DNA of 64,000 bases, taken from NCBI GenBank assembly GCA_963713085.1, contig CAVQKQ010000012.1, positions 62,001 through 126,000 of the forward strand, given 5' to 3'. This stretch comes from PFJX01 sp963713085. Its GTDB lineage: Bacteria; Pseudomonadota; Gammaproteobacteria; Burkholderiales; Thiobacillaceae. Below, in pieces: positions 52,678 through 63,813 of this stretch; the first letter of the stretch is position 1, and each line of letters begins with the position of its first letter. The notes below the pieces were generated by a model. It saw nothing but the letters and a program-made list of their open reading frames with translations, had not been told where the DNA came from and did not search any database. The translations under genes and the position numbers were made by a program.

Positions 52678-53340
52678 TCAAATCCGGTCCATCAAATAAC
52701 CCAGGCCGCGCAGGGTGCGAATGCCCACGCCGGCCGGCTCCAGTTTCTTGCGCAGGCGGTGCACGTAGACCTCGATGGCGTTGGCGCTCACTTCTTCATT
52801 GAAGCCGCACAGGCTCTCGATCAGCTGGTCCTTGCTGACCACCTTGCCGAGGCGGAACAGCAGGGCCTCCAGGACCGAGATCTCCCGCTGGGACAGTTCC
52901 AGCGCCTCCCCGCCCAGCAGGGCGCGCCGCCCCACGGTGTCGTAGGTGAGGGAGCCGCAGGCCAGCAGGGGCACCACGCCATGCCCGCGCCGCAGCAGGG
53001 CCCGGGCCCGCGCCTCCAGTTCCACCAGGGAGAAGGGCTTGCTGAGGTAGTCGTCGGCGCCCAGGTCCAGTCCCCGGACCCGGTCCTCCACCCCGTCGCG
53101 GGCGGTCAGGATCATCACCGGAGTGCGGCAGCCGGCGGAGCGGGCCTGGTGCAGCACCTGCAGGCCGTCCAGCTTGGGCAGGCCCAGGTCCAGGATGGCG
53201 AGGTCGAAGGTTTCCGCGTGCAACAGGTTCAGCGCGGCCTCCCCGTCGGTGGCCTGATCCGTGGCGTAGCCCGCCGCCCGCATGGCGCGGGTCAGGCTGT
53301 CCAGCAGGATGGGGTCGTCTTCCACGATCAGGATGCGCAT
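52678..53340 (-). CDS. OmpR-family response regulator without adjacent kinase
   Basis: A 220-residue regulator of the QseB/PmrA/TctD group: receiver with EDD pocket, acceptor Asp in LAILDLGLPKLDG and Lys in DDYLSKPF, then a winged-helix DNA-binding domain (LSQREISVLEALLFRLGKVV, YVHRLRKKLEPAG). No histidine kinase is beside it; the nearest matching pair is at 56007-57991. A PmrA/QseB-type direct repeat lies 68 bases upstream of its start, in the gap divergent with kup. Confidence 0.92.
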   Translation of the reverse strand: MRILIVEDDPILLDSLTRAMRAAGYATDQATDGEAALNLLHAETFDLAILDLGLPKLDGLQVLHQARSAGCRTPVMILTARDGVEDRVRGLDLGADDYLSKPFSLVELEARARALLRRGHGVVPLLACGSLTYDTVGRRALLGGEALELSQREISVLEALLFRLGKVVSKDQLIESLCGFNEEVSANAIEVYVHRLRKKLEPAGVGIRTLRGLGYLMDRI

Positions 53341-53408
53341 GGTCTTGCCCGAGTAAGTCCTTGTGATCCCAGGTCCGAATATTCAGCCGCCACGAACCGG
53401 GCCGGCGC

Positions 53409-53425
53409 CTTAATTAAGCATTAAT
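53409..53425. promoter_or_regulatory. PmrA/QseB-type response-regulator box between regulator and kup
   Basis: CTTAAT-TAAGC-ATTAAT fits the PmrA-class consensus HTTAAK-N5-HTTAAK (H = A/C/T, K = G/T) in both orientations. It sits in the 273-base divergent region. A TATGAT (53447-53452) follows 21 bases later in the kup direction and is a fair -10. The OmpR-type regulator encoded next to it is the likely binder. Confidence 0.55.
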
Positions 53426-53613
53426 CGGCCGTACCGTAACATTCTCTATGATCTCGCCCCCACCGTCGGCGGGTATTTCATTCTAGAGACTGGAGCGCGG
53501 ACCTGTCGAAATGGTGAGCCTTGGTTGCTTGAAATTCCGCGTCATGCGTTCCGAGTCAAAGCGAGCCCCGAGCGCCGGCGTATGATCGGCGCCATCGCCC
53601 GCTTGCCGACCCC

Positions 53614-55507
53614 ATGGACAGTTCCTCCAGCCTGAAACCCCAGACCCCACCCGCCACCGCCGCCCTGGCCCTGGCCGCCCTGGGCGTGGTGTACGGCGAT
53701 ATCGGCACCAGCCCGCTTTATGCCCTGGAGGCCGCCTTCAGCGGTCCCCAGGCGGCGCCGGTGGATCCGGGAAATGTGCTGGGCGTGCTGTCCCTGGTGT
53801 TCTGGGGGCTCATCCTGGTGGTTTCGCTGAAATACCTGTTGTTCGTGATGCGCGCCGACAACCGCGGCGAAGGGGGCATCCTGGCGCTGATGGCGCTAGC
53901 CCAGCGGACCCCCGATATGTCGTTCCGGACACGCCGGCTGGTGCTGGTGCTGGGCCTGGCCGGCACCGCCCTGTTCTACGGTGACGGGGCCATCACCCCG
54001 GCCATCTCGGTGTTGGCGGCGGTCGAAGGTCTGGAGGTGGCGGCGCCTGGACTCAGCCACCTGGTGATTCCCATCGCCCTGCTGGTATTGACTGGCCTGT
54101 TCATGTTCCAGGTTCATGGCACGGCCAAGGTGGGTCGCACGTTCGGCCTGGTCATGGTGGTCTGGTTCGCGACCCTGGCGGTGCTGGGACTCCATAGCGT
54201 GATTACGACTCCCCGGGTGCTGGCGGCGCTGAACCCATACTGGGGCGCGCGGTTCCTGCTGGGCCAGCCGGCCCAGGGCTTTCTCACCCTGGGGGCGGTG
54301 GTGCTGGCGATCACCGGGGCCGAGGCCCTCTATGCCGACATGGGGCACTTTCGGCCGCAAGCCGATCCGGATGGCCTGGTTCGGTCTGGTGCTGCCGGCA
54401 CTGACCCTGAATTATTTCGGCCAGGGAGCGCTGCTACTGCGCCGGCCGAGCGAGGTGGAAAACCTGTTCTTCCTGCAGGTATCCGGCTGGGCCCAACTGC
54501 CCCTGGTGCTGCTGGCCACGGTCGCCACCGTGATCGCTTCCCAGGCGGTAATCACCGGGGCCTATTCCATCACCCGACAGGCCATCCAGTTGGGCTATCT
54601 GCCCCGCCTGCACTGGGTCCAGACCTCCGCCGAGGTGGAGGGGCAGGTCTACATGCCGGGGGTCAACTGGGCGCTGTACGCCACCGTGGTGGTATTGATC
54701 CTGGCCTTCGGCAGTTCAGACAACATGGCGGCCGCCTACGGCATCGCGGTTACCGGCACCATGGGCATCACCACGGTCCTCGCCACCCTGGTGGCGCGCC
54801 GGCGCTGGGGCTGGAGCCGGACCCTGGTGCTGCTCCTGGGACTGTCCCTGTTGGCCGTGGACCTGATCTTTTTCTCCGCAGCCAGCCTGAAGGTGGCGCA
54901 CGGCGGCTGGTTCCCGCTGGCCTATGGGGCGGTGATCCTGCTGCTGATGACCACCTGGAAGCGGGGCCGGACCGCCCTGCTGGAACGCCTCCAGGGGGAG
55001 GGGATCGCCGTGGAACCCTTCCTGGCCTCGCTGGCCCTCAATCCGCCCCAGCGGGTGGACGGCACGGCGGTGTTCTTCTCGGCCAGCCCTTATGGCATTC
55101 CCCATGCCCTGCTGCACAACCTCAAGCACAACAAGGTACTGCACCAGCGGGTGGTGCTGCTGACCGTGTTCATCGAATCCATCCCCCATGTGCTGCCTGG
55201 CGAACGGGTTGAGGCCACGGATCTGGGCGAGGGCTTCCACCGCGTGAAGGTGCATTTCGGTTTCAAGGACGACACCCACGTGCCCCATGCCCTGTTGGGC
55301 TGCACCGCCTGCGGCTCGGCCATGGAACTGATGGACACGTCGTTCTTCCTGAGCAGGGAGACGATCGTGCCGGCCCTGCGCTCGGGCATGCCGCTCTGGC
55401 GCGAGCGCCTGTTCGCCGTAATGGCGCGCAACGCGGCCAACGCCTCGAACTTTTATCGTTTGCCCCGCAACCGGGTCGTGGAATTGGGTGCCCAGGTGGA
55501 GCTTTGA
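53614..55507 (+). CDS. kup: Kup potassium transporter, frameshifted
   Basis: A Kup/Trk-D type K+:H+ symporter of about 630 residues if one surplus base is ignored. The first part (from ATG 53614) has GVVYGDIGTSPLYAL and FYGDGAITPAISVL; the frame breaks at 54349-54351, where CACTTTCGGC is one T longer than the expected CACTTCGGC. The second part, one frame over, continues with AWFGLVLPALTLNYFGQGAL and the normal C-terminal domain to the TGA at 55507. As read, the protein would be cut after about 245 residues, about half the membrane domain. Either a real mutation or a sequencing error. Confidence 0.85.
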
Positions 55508-55520
55508 AAATTTCTTTTTC

Positions 55521-55537
55521 CTTAAGTGGCCGTTAAG
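55521..55537 (+). promoter_or_regulatory. PmrA/QseB-like box upstream of small exported protein gene
   Basis: CTTAAG-TGGCC-GTTAAG is a direct repeat with one mismatch (G for H) to the HTTAAK-N5-HTTAAK consensus. It lies 70 bases upstream of the start codon at 55608; GAGAAT (55548-55553) is a possible -10 downstream. It resembles the box found near kup, so both sites may be read by the OmpR-type regulators encoded on either side. Confidence 0.5.
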
Positions 55538-55607
55538 TCTGGTTGCGGAGAATGAACCTCGCCAAACGAATCTACGTAAGGCAGTTACTCAACCCTAGGA
55601 GATCCAA

Positions 55608-55856
55608 ATGACCAAGACCCTGTCCGCCCTGTTTATCGCCGCTTCCCTGCTGACCTTCGGTGCCGCCCAGGCCGCCGACAAGACCGCCCCCGCTGCCGAC
55701 AAGGCCGCCGCTACCGCCGAAGCCGCCAAGCCCGCCGAAGCCGCCAAGCCCATGAAGAAGGCCAAGCACGTCAAGCACGTCAAGCACCATGCCAAGAAGG
55801 AAACGAAGAAAGTAGAGCAGAAAGAAGAGATGAAAGAAGAAGGCGCCGCCAAGTAA
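55608..55856 (+). CDS. Small exported Ala/Lys/His-rich protein
   Basis: An 82-residue protein: signal peptide (ending AAQAA), then a low-complexity mature part of Ala/Lys/Glu repeats with a His-Lys cluster (KHVKHVKHHAKK). No fold is evident; it resembles acid-shock-like or metal/polyanion-binding small proteins. Strong AGGAG ribosome binding site, a regulator box 70 bases upstream and a strong terminator just after it show a dedicated monocistronic unit. It sits directly before a QseBC/PmrAB-like two-component pair and may be its target. Confidence 0.78.
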   Translation: MTKTLSALFIAASLLTFGAAQAADKTAPAADKAAATAEAAKPAEAAKPMKKAKHVKHVKHHAKKETKKVEQKEEMKEEGAAK

Positions 55857-55869
55857 GCACCTTCAAGGT

Positions 55870-55905
55870 AAAAAGGCCGGGGCTGTCTGACCCGGCCTTT
55901 TTTTA
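55870..55905 (+). terminator. Rho-independent terminator
   Basis: AAAAAGGCCGGG is paired with CCCGGCCTTTTTTT around a short loop, followed by ATTTCC. A textbook intrinsic terminator 14 bases after the stop of the small exported protein gene. The A-run on the 5' side makes it potentially bidirectional. Confidence 0.93.
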
Positions 55906-56006
55906 TTTCCTCTTACCGGCTGCGCCATGACCTTGCCCGGTGAGTTGTCGCCCACTCCGCCTGGTCTCTTTGGGCATAATGGGCCTTATCGAATCAGGTG
56001 CGTACC

Positions 56007-56690
56007 ATGAGACTGCTGTTGGCCGAAGACGACCCCATGATCGGGGCCGGGATGGAGCAAGGTCTCAGACTCGCCGGTTTTGCCGTGGACTGGGTCCGGG
56101 ACGGCAAGGCCGCCGAGGTCGCCTTGCAAACCGGTACCTATGCCCTGTTGCTGCTGGACCTGGGCCTGCCGCGCCAGGACGGGCTGGCCTTGCTGAAAAA
56201 GCTGCGCCAGGGCGACAACCCGATCCCCGTGCTGATCGTGACCGCCCGCGACGCGGTGGCGGACCGGGTGGCGGGTCTTAATTTCGGGGCGGACGATTAT
56301 CTGACCAAGCCCTTCGACCTGGACGAACTCATCGCCCGGGCGCGGGCCCTGATCCGGCGCCAGGCGGGCCGATCCCGGCCGGAGATGCGGCTTGGGAGGT
56401 TGCTGCTCAATCCGTTGACCCGGGAAGTGACCCTGAACGGCGCGCGCCTTGCCCTGTCCCATCGGGAATTCTCCCTGCTGGAGGCCTTCCTGGAAGTGCC
56501 GGGCACCGTGCTGTCCAAGGAACAATTGGAGGAACGGCTTTATGGCTGGGACGAGGAGGTGATGAGCAACGCCATCGAAGTCCATCTCCACAACCTGCGG
56601 CGCAAGCTGGGGCAGGGCTGGATCCGCAATGTGCGCGGCGTCGGCTACAAGGTGGTGGAGCCGGACAGCGATCCCCTCCCCGGGCCATGA
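56007..56690 (+). CDS. OmpR-family response regulator (QseB/PmrA-like)
   Basis: A 227-residue regulator: receiver with EDD pocket, acceptor Asp in LLLLDLGLPRQDG, Lys in DDYLTKPF; winged helix with LSHREFSLLEAFLE and EVHLHNLRRKLG. The ATG at 56007 is preferred over a GTG at 55998 because AGGTG lies 7 bases upstream. The stop overlaps the kinase start (ATGA), so the two are coupled. Likely DNA targets are TTAA-type direct repeats such as that at 55521. Confidence 0.93.
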   Translation: MRLLLAEDDPMIGAGMEQGLRLAGFAVDWVRDGKAAEVALQTGTYALLLLDLGLPRQDGLALLKKLRQGDNPIPVLIVTARDAVADRVAGLNFGADDYLTKPFDLDELIARARALIRRQAGRSRPEMRLGRLLLNPLTREVTLNGARLALSHREFSLLEAFLEVPGTVLSKEQLEERLYGWDEEVMSNAIEVHLHNLRRKLGQGWIRNVRGVGYKVVEPDSDPLPGP

Positions 56691-57991
56691 GATCGATACG
56701 CCATCAACTCCTGATCTGGCAGATCAGCGCCCTGCTGCTGACCGGCCTGTTGGTGGGGTTGATCACCTACGCGCTGGTCTGGAATGCCTTCAACCGGATC
56801 CGCGACTTCGGCCTGGAGCAGATCGCCTACAGCGTGGTGCGCCATGGCCTGGAAAGCGACGACGGCAACGACGAGGCACAGGACAAGAACGACAAGGGCC
56901 AGTTCGTCAGCCAGATCTGGAAGGCCAACGGAGATCTTGTATACACCTCGCGGGATGACGTGGGGCCGCCACCCCAGAAACCCGGCCTGCATGTTCTCAC
57001 CTGGCAAGGCGAGGAGTGGCACCTCTATACGCTCAACGAAAGTGGTCTGATCATCCAGGTGGGCAATCCCACCGCACACCGGATCACCGTTTTCCGGCGC
57101 ATCGCGCCCTGGATGCTGTTGCCGCTGACGGTGCTGGTGGCGGTCCTGGGGTCCCTGATCTGGATGGCGGTGGGGCGCTCACTGGCCCCCCTGGAGCAGG
57201 TGCGGCGGGAGATCAAGGAGCGGGACGTCCCCAGCCTCCATGCCTTGGAAACCACGGAGTTGCCGGAGGAAGTGGCGCCCCTGGTGGGCGCCCTGAACGA
57301 GCTGCTGGAAAGGCTGGACGCGGCCCTGGCGGCCCAGCGCCGGTTCATCGCCGATGCCGCCCATGAGCTGCGCACGCCCCTGACCGCGGTCAAGCTGCAG
57401 GCGCAACTGGTGCGGCGCAGCCAGACACCGGCGGATCGCGACCTGGCCCTGGAACAGTTGGAAGGCGGCGTGGAGCGCGCCAGCCATTTGGTGGCCCAAT
57501 TGCTCCAGACCGCCCGTCTGGAACCGTATGAGCGGGCCAGGGTGTTCGCGCCGGTCCGGCTCCATGAACTTGTCCGCAAAGTGGTGTCCGCTTTTTCCAC
57601 CCTGGCCGAAGCCAAGGGGATCGACCTGGGTGTGGGGGCCTGCGAAGCCCATGAGGTGTCGGGCCAGGCCGACAGTCTGGAGGTGATGCTGAACAACCTG
57701 GTGGACAACGCACTGCGTTATACCCCCCGGGGCGGGCGGGTGGACCTGGACCTGCATCGTGACGGGGAGTCGGTGGTGCTTTCGGTAAAGGACAACGGCC
57801 CCGGGATTCCGCCGGAGCAGAGGGAACGGGTATTCGACCGCTTTTACCGCCTGGCCGGCGCGGACATTCCCGGCAGCGGCCTGGGATTATCCATCGTGCG
57901 TCAGATCGTGGCCTTGCATGACGGGACGGTCGCCCTGGAGGAGACCCCAGGCGGCGGTTTGACGGTCCGCGTCACCCTCCCCGGCGGCTAG
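56687..57991 (+). CDS. Sensor histidine kinase (QseC/PmrB-like)
   Basis: A 434-residue kinase with two membrane helices (about 8-30 and 142-165) flanking a periplasmic sensor domain rich in acidic residues (ESDDGNDEAQDKND), a HisKA domain with H in ADAAHELRTPLTAVKL and a HATPase domain (NLVDNALRYTP, DNGPGIPPEQ, GSGLGLSIVRQI). The acidic periplasmic patch would suit binding of cations or cationic peptides, as in PmrB/PhoQ, but this is inference. Translationally coupled to the upstream regulator. Confidence 0.93.
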   Translation: MRSIRHQLLIWQISALLLTGLLVGLITYALVWNAFNRIRDFGLEQIAYSVVRHGLESDDGNDEAQDKNDKGQFVSQIWKANGDLVYTSRDDVGPPPQKPGLHVLTWQGEEWHLYTLNESGLIIQVGNPTAHRITVFRRIAPWMLLPLTVLVAVLGSLIWMAVGRSLAPLEQVRREIKERDVPSLHALETTELPEEVAPLVGALNELLERLDAALAAQRRFIADAAHELRTPLTAVKLQAQLVRRSQTPADRDLALEQLEGGVERASHLVAQLLQTARLEPYERARVFAPVRLHELVRKVVSAFSTLAEAKGIDLGVGACEAHEVSGQADSLEVMLNNLVDNALRYTPRGGRVDLDLHRDGESVVLSVKDNGPGIPPEQRERVFDRFYRLAGADIPGSGLGLSIVRQIVALHDGTVALEETPGGGLTVRVTLPGG

Positions 57992-58134
57992 CGGCCCGGC
58001 TACGTCGGGTCGGGTTCCCTGCCCGGCGCGGGCAGGCGGAACGGTGCACCCGCCTTGGAGGTGCCGGGGTTTTCGGTGTAGAAAGACGCGGTTCGCCATC
58101 ACCGTCTTACCTACGACAACCCGACCGGTACACC

Positions 58135-60009
58135 ATGCCCCCGCCCAATCCCCTTATCGCCGCCACCGTCGACCATCTTTCCCGGTTCATGCCGTTCGAA
58201 TCCATGGCGCCGGAGCATCTGATCTGGCTGGCCGAGCGGCTCAAGGTGGACTACTTCGCCAAGGGCGAGGTGGTCATGACCCCCGAGGAGGGTCCGGTCA
58301 AGCGCCTGCTGATCATCAAGCAGGGGGTGATTGTGGGGGAACAGCCGGGCGCGGAGGCCTGGATCGAGCTGCAGGAAGGCGAGTCCTTCCCGCTGGGGGC
58401 CTTGATGGCCCACCGGTCGGCCATCAGCGTGTTCCGGGCCCAGACCGATGTGTTCGCCTACGAACTCAGCGCCGAGAATTTTCACGACCTGGTGCGGATG
58501 TCGGACCTGTTCCACGATTTCTGCACGCGCCGCATCGCCATCCTGCTGGAGAAATCCCAGCGCGGGGTCCAGGCCAGTTATGCCTCCGCGGCCACCGAGC
58601 AGCAGTCCCTGCGCAGCCCCTTATCCAGCATCCTGCGGCGCACCCCGGTCACCTGCGCACCGGACACACCCCTGAGACAGGCCCTGGAGATCATCCGTGA
58701 CAACGCCATCAGCTCCATCGTGGTGGTGGAGGACGACAGCAGTCCGGTGGGCGTGTTCACGGTGCGCGACCTGATCGGCCGGGTAATCCTGCCCGGCACG
58801 GACCTGTCCACCCCCATGCGCGACGTGATGACACCCCGGCCCATCGCCCTGTCTTCGAGTGCCCTGGCCTTCCAGGCGGCCATCCTCATGGCGCGCCACG
58901 GCTTCCGGCATGTCCTGGTGGCGGATGAGGGGCGTCTCACCGGTGTGGTGTCCGAGAAGGACCTGTTTTCCCTGCAGCGTCTCGGCGTCACCCAGATTTC
59001 CGGCAACATCCGCGCCGCCGCCGACCTGGAGGCCCTCAAGCAAGCCGCCGCCGACACCCGTCAGCTGGCCCAGAACATGATGGCCCAGGGGGTGGCGGCG
59101 GAGCAGATGACCCAGATCATCTCCATCCTCAACGATCTCCTGACCTGTCGCATCATCGAACTGGAACAGAAGGACGACCCGGCCGAGGCAATCGCCTTCT
59201 GCTGGCTGGCGCTGGGATCGGAGGGGCGTCTGGAGCAGACGCTCAATACCGACCAGGACAACGGCATCATCTTCGACCTGGAGCCGGGGCAGGACCCGAA
59301 CCAGGTCAGGGCCACCCTGTTGCCGTTCGCACGGCGCGTCAACGAGGCCCTGGCGGCCTGCGGCTTTCCGCTCTGCAATGGCGAGGTGATGGCCTCCAAT
59401 CCCAAGTGGTGTCTTTCCCTTGATGAGTGGAAGTCCACCTTCGACCACTGGATCTACCACGGCGAGCCCATGGCCCTGCTGTACTCAACAATATTTTTCG
59501 ATTTCCGGCCCCTGTTCGGCGCCGACCACCTGGCCAAGTCGCTGCGCGACTGGCTTAAGGAAGCGGCACCCGAGAACAGCCGCTTCCTGCACCAGCTGGC
59601 CGCCAACGCGGTACGCAACCGTCCACCCCTCGGCCTGGTCCGGGAATTCGTGACCGGCGAAGGGCATACCATCGATCTCAAGCTCAACGGCCTGACCCCG
59701 TTCGTGGACGCGGCGCGGATCTACGCCCTGGCCCACGGCGTCACCCGCACCAACACCCTGTCGCGTCTGCGGGACGCGGCCGAGGCCATGAACACCCGTC
59801 CCCAGGACGCCCGGGCCTGGAGCGACGCATTTCTGTTCATCCAGACACTGCGGATACGCTTGCATCATGAACAGGGCCAGCGGGGCGAACCGCTCAGCAA
59901 CAAGATCGATCCGGACAGCCTGGGCGACCTGGATCGCCGCATCCTCAAGGAGGCCTTTCGCCAGGCGCGCAAGCTGCAGACCAAGCTGGAAGTGGATTAC
60001 CAGTTATGA
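58135..60009 (+). CDS. Cyclic-nucleotide/CBS/DUF294 putative nucleotidyltransferase
   Basis: A 624-residue signal-transduction protein: N-terminal cNMP-binding-like domain (residues 15-130), paired CBS domains (about 165-290), then a DUF294 nucleotidyltransferase domain with GSEGRLEQT and TDQDNGIIF (catalytic G-S and D-x-D motifs) and a C-terminal DUF294 helical domain. It resembles GlnD-like uridylyltransferases in the catalytic part. The target is unknown. It overlaps the downstream exonuclease gene (ATGA), the usual pairing for this family. Confidence 0.88.
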   Translation: MPPPNPLIAATVDHLSRFMPFESMAPEHLIWLAERLKVDYFAKGEVVMTPEEGPVKRLLIIKQGVIVGEQPGAEAWIELQEGESFPLGALMAHRSAISVFRAQTDVFAYELSAENFHDLVRMSDLFHDFCTRRIAILLEKSQRGVQASYASAATEQQSLRSPLSSILRRTPVTCAPDTPLRQALEIIRDNAISSIVVVEDDSSPVGVFTVRDLIGRVILPGTDLSTPMRDVMTPRPIALSSSALAFQAAILMARHGFRHVLVADEGRLTGVVSEKDLFSLQRLGVTQISGNIRAAADLEALKQAAADTRQLAQNMMAQGVAAEQMTQIISILNDLLTCRIIELEQKDDPAEAIAFCWLALGSEGRLEQTLNTDQDNGIIFDLEPGQDPNQVRATLLPFARRVNEALAACGFPLCNGEVMASNPKWCLSLDEWKSTFDHWIYHGEPMALLYSTIFFDFRPLFGADHLAKSLRDWLKEAAPENSRFLHQLAANAVRNRPPLGLVREFVTGEGHTIDLKLNGLTPFVDAARIYALAHGVTRTNTLSRLRDAAEAMNTRPQDARAWSDAFLFIQTLRIRLHHEQGQRGEPLSNKIDPDSLGDLDRRILKEAFRQARKLQTKLEVDYQL

Positions 60010-60713
60010 GCTGGTGGCAACACGGACTGAACCGGCTGTTCGGCGTCAAACCCACGCTGGCGCCGGACCATGCCCTGCGCCTGGCCGCCTGGCAGGCGCT
60101 GCCAGCGCCCTCTTTGGCGGACCCCATTTCCGAGAGCCGCTACGTGGTGGTGGACGTGGAGACCAGCGGCCTCAACCTGAACAAGGATCGCCTGATCGCC
60201 ATCGGCGCGGTGGCGGTGCGCGACGGCAGGATCGAACTGTCGGACAGCCTGGAAATCGTGCTGCGCCAGGAGGTGGTCAGCGGCCGCGACAATATCCTCA
60301 TCCATGGCATCGGCGGGACCGCCCAGACGGAAGGCATACCGCCGGCGGACGCCTTGCTGGCCTTTCTGGAATACCTGGGCAAGGCCCCTTTGCTCGCTTT
60401 CCACGTCACCTTCGACAAGACCATGATCGACCGGGCGCTGAGGAGCTTCCTGGGGCTCAGGTTCGACCATCCCTGGGCCGATCTGGCCTACATCGCGCCG
60501 GCCCTGTATCCGGAAGCGGCCAGGAAGAATCGCTCCCTGGACCAGTGGATGGAATATTTCCACATCGGCAACTATGCCCGCCACAGCGCCCTGGCCGACG
60601 CCCTGTCCACGGCCGAGCTGATGCTGGCGCTGCGGGGCCGGATGAATGCCAAAAAGATCGACTCCTTCCGACGCCTGCGCGACCTGGAGAAGGCCCAGCG
60701 TATGACCCACTGA
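60006..60713 (+). CDS. DnaQ-like 3'-5' exonuclease
   Basis: A 235-residue DEDD-type exonuclease: ExoI motif VVVDVETSGLN, ExoII region AFHVTFDKTMID and ExoIII HSALADALSTAEL with the catalytic His and Asp. Unlike the polymerase III epsilon subunit it has an N-terminal extension and is always paired with a DUF294 protein. Substrate unknown. It overlaps the upstream gene by four bases and converges with the antiporter gene 60 bases on. Confidence 0.88.
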   Translation: MSWWQHGLNRLFGVKPTLAPDHALRLAAWQALPAPSLADPISESRYVVVDVETSGLNLNKDRLIAIGAVAVRDGRIELSDSLEIVLRQEVVSGRDNILIHGIGGTAQTEGIPPADALLAFLEYLGKAPLLAFHVTFDKTMIDRALRSFLGLRFDHPWADLAYIAPALYPEAARKNRSLDQWMEYFHIGNYARHSALADALSTAELMLALRGRMNAKKIDSFRRLRDLEKAQRMTH

Positions 60714-60773
60714 ATCGGTCTGCGGCGTCAACGGGAAGCGTCAATCAACAGACCCCGTAAAACAATTGGGTGG

Positions 60774-62027
<1,254 letters not shown>

Positions 62028-62133
62028 GGGCAAAGTGTAAGCCGATAGGACGGGACGCGGTGCGCCCCGAAGTCGGCTTGCGGGTACAAGTTCGTAAGCG
62101 TCCAGCCGTCCCACCAAAACGAAGGCCCGCAAT

Positions 62134-63718
62134 TCAGGAGTTGGAAGCGCCCCGCAACGGCGACAGCTCATCGATCCGACTATTCGGCCAGGCCGGCAGC
62201 TTCTCCAGGGTTTCCCGCAGCCAGGCGGCGGGGTCGAGGCCGTTGAGCCGGGCGGTGCCGATCAGGCTCTGGATTGCCGCCGCGCGTTTCCCGGCCCGCT
62301 CCGAGCCGGCGAACAGCCAGTTCTTCTTGCCGATGGCGATCGGCCGGATCGCGTTCTCGACCGGATTGTTGTCGATCGGCAGATCGCCCGAATCCGCATA
62401 GCGGATCAGCGCCGCCCAGCGTTTCAGGCTGTAATCGATCGCCTTCGCGTTGCCGCTGCCGTCGGCCACGCCCTTGCCGGGTGGCGTACAACCACGCGAA
62501 CAGGGCGTCCAGAACCGGCTTCGCCTCGCGTTGCCGCAGCGCCTGTCGGCTGTCGGTATCCAGCCCCCGGCCCGCCTCCTCGATGGCATAGAGCTTCCCG
62601 ATCCGCCCCAGCGCCTCCTGGGCGATGGGGCTCTGGTTCGCCGCATACAGGTCGAAGAACTTGCGCCGCGCGTGCGCCAGGCACGCCAGTTCCATGATCC
62701 CCGACTTGAACAGCGCCTTGTAGCCGGCGTAGTCGTCCACCATCAGGTGGCCTTGCCACCCCGCGAGGAAAGCGCCGGCATGGCTGCCCGAACGGCTCGC
62801 CTGGTAGTCGAACACCACGATCGGTGGCCCCGCCGCCAGGCGGTTGCTGTGATAGGCCCACAGGGTGGCCCGCTTGGTCTTACCCGCGCCGGGATCGAGT
62901 TGCGCCACCGGGGTTTCGTCGGCGTGCAGGACAGGGGACTGCTTGAGCCGCTCAGCCAGGCGATCGGCCAGCGGGCTCAGGGCCACGCCCACCCGCCCCA
63001 TCCATTCCGCCAGGGTGGAACGCGGGAGGATGACCTCCTGGCGCGCGGCGATCTGTTCGATCCGGTACAGGGGGAGGTGGTCGGCGAATTTACCGATGGC
63101 CACCCAGGCCAGCAGGCCGGGGGCGGCCAGGCCACCATCGATGATCGCGGCCGGGACCGGGGCGGCGGTGATGGTCTCGCAGGCACGGCAGGCGTATTGC
63201 GGGCGGATGTGGCGATGCACGAAGAAGCGGGCGGGTTCGACGTCGAGCTGTTCGCTGATGTCTTCACCGATCTTGACCAGATTCCCGCCGCATTGGCCGC
63301 AGGTGCGGGATTCCGGTTCATGCCGGTGCTCGATGCGCGGCAGGTGCTCGGGCAGGGGTTGGCGGCCGGCACGGGGGCGCTTCGCCTGCGGCTTCGCTTC
63401 CGGAACCGCCGCCTCGGCTTCCGCCTCGCAGGCGGCGATGTCGGCATCCAGGGTTTCCTGGAACAGGTCGCGCTGTTCCGCAGTCAGCGCTTCGCTCTTC
63501 ACGCCAAAACGAATGCGGCGAAGGTGGGCGAGTTCGAGGGTGAGGGCCTGGTTCTTGGCGTTGGCGTGCTTGAGGGCGGCACTTGGCCGGGCGGTTTCGG
63601 CGGCTTGCTGTTGCAGCCGGTCGAGCAGTTCCTGAACTGTGTTTCCATTCCAATCGTGAAGGTCACAATCAGTTTTGCTGAGGGCCAGTGCCTGGGCCTG
63701 TTCAGTACCCGAATCCAT
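62134..63718 (-). pseudogene. tnpC: IS66 transposase TnpC, frameshifted
   Basis: About 527 residues if one surplus base is ignored. Zinc-finger-like part with CGQCGGNL and CRAC, the central DDE region (VLHADETPVAQ, LMVDDYAGYKALF) and, after the frameshift, the C-terminal segment with NNPVENAIRPIAIGKKNWLFAGSERAGKRAA, here described rather than quoted in full: the NNPVE motif and the catalytic Glu lie beyond the break. The break is near 62477, where GGGCGTGG has one G too many. Without correction the transposase lacks its last catalytic residue. Confidence 0.88.
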
Positions 63719-63813
63719 GCTGGGATTTTACCCGGCCAATCCCGCCGCAACCCGTATGGATACAGGGGCCGCGCACTATCTTTGGAAATATGCAGGGCTA
63801 CCCGAATGGGGAG

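Noticed and set aside
57992..58134. GC-rich hairpins between the kinase and the DUF294 gene as a terminator
   Set aside because: The stems are imperfect and no T-tract follows.
60006..60713. Assignment as DNA polymerase III epsilon subunit (dnaQ)
   Set aside because: It has a different N-terminus, overlaps a DUF294 gene and belongs to the paired exonuclease family rather than the replicase.
62134..63718. Programmed frameshifting to make full-length IS66 TnpC
   Set aside because: IS66 TnpC is normally a single frame; the break has no slippery heptamer and the element shows other damage.
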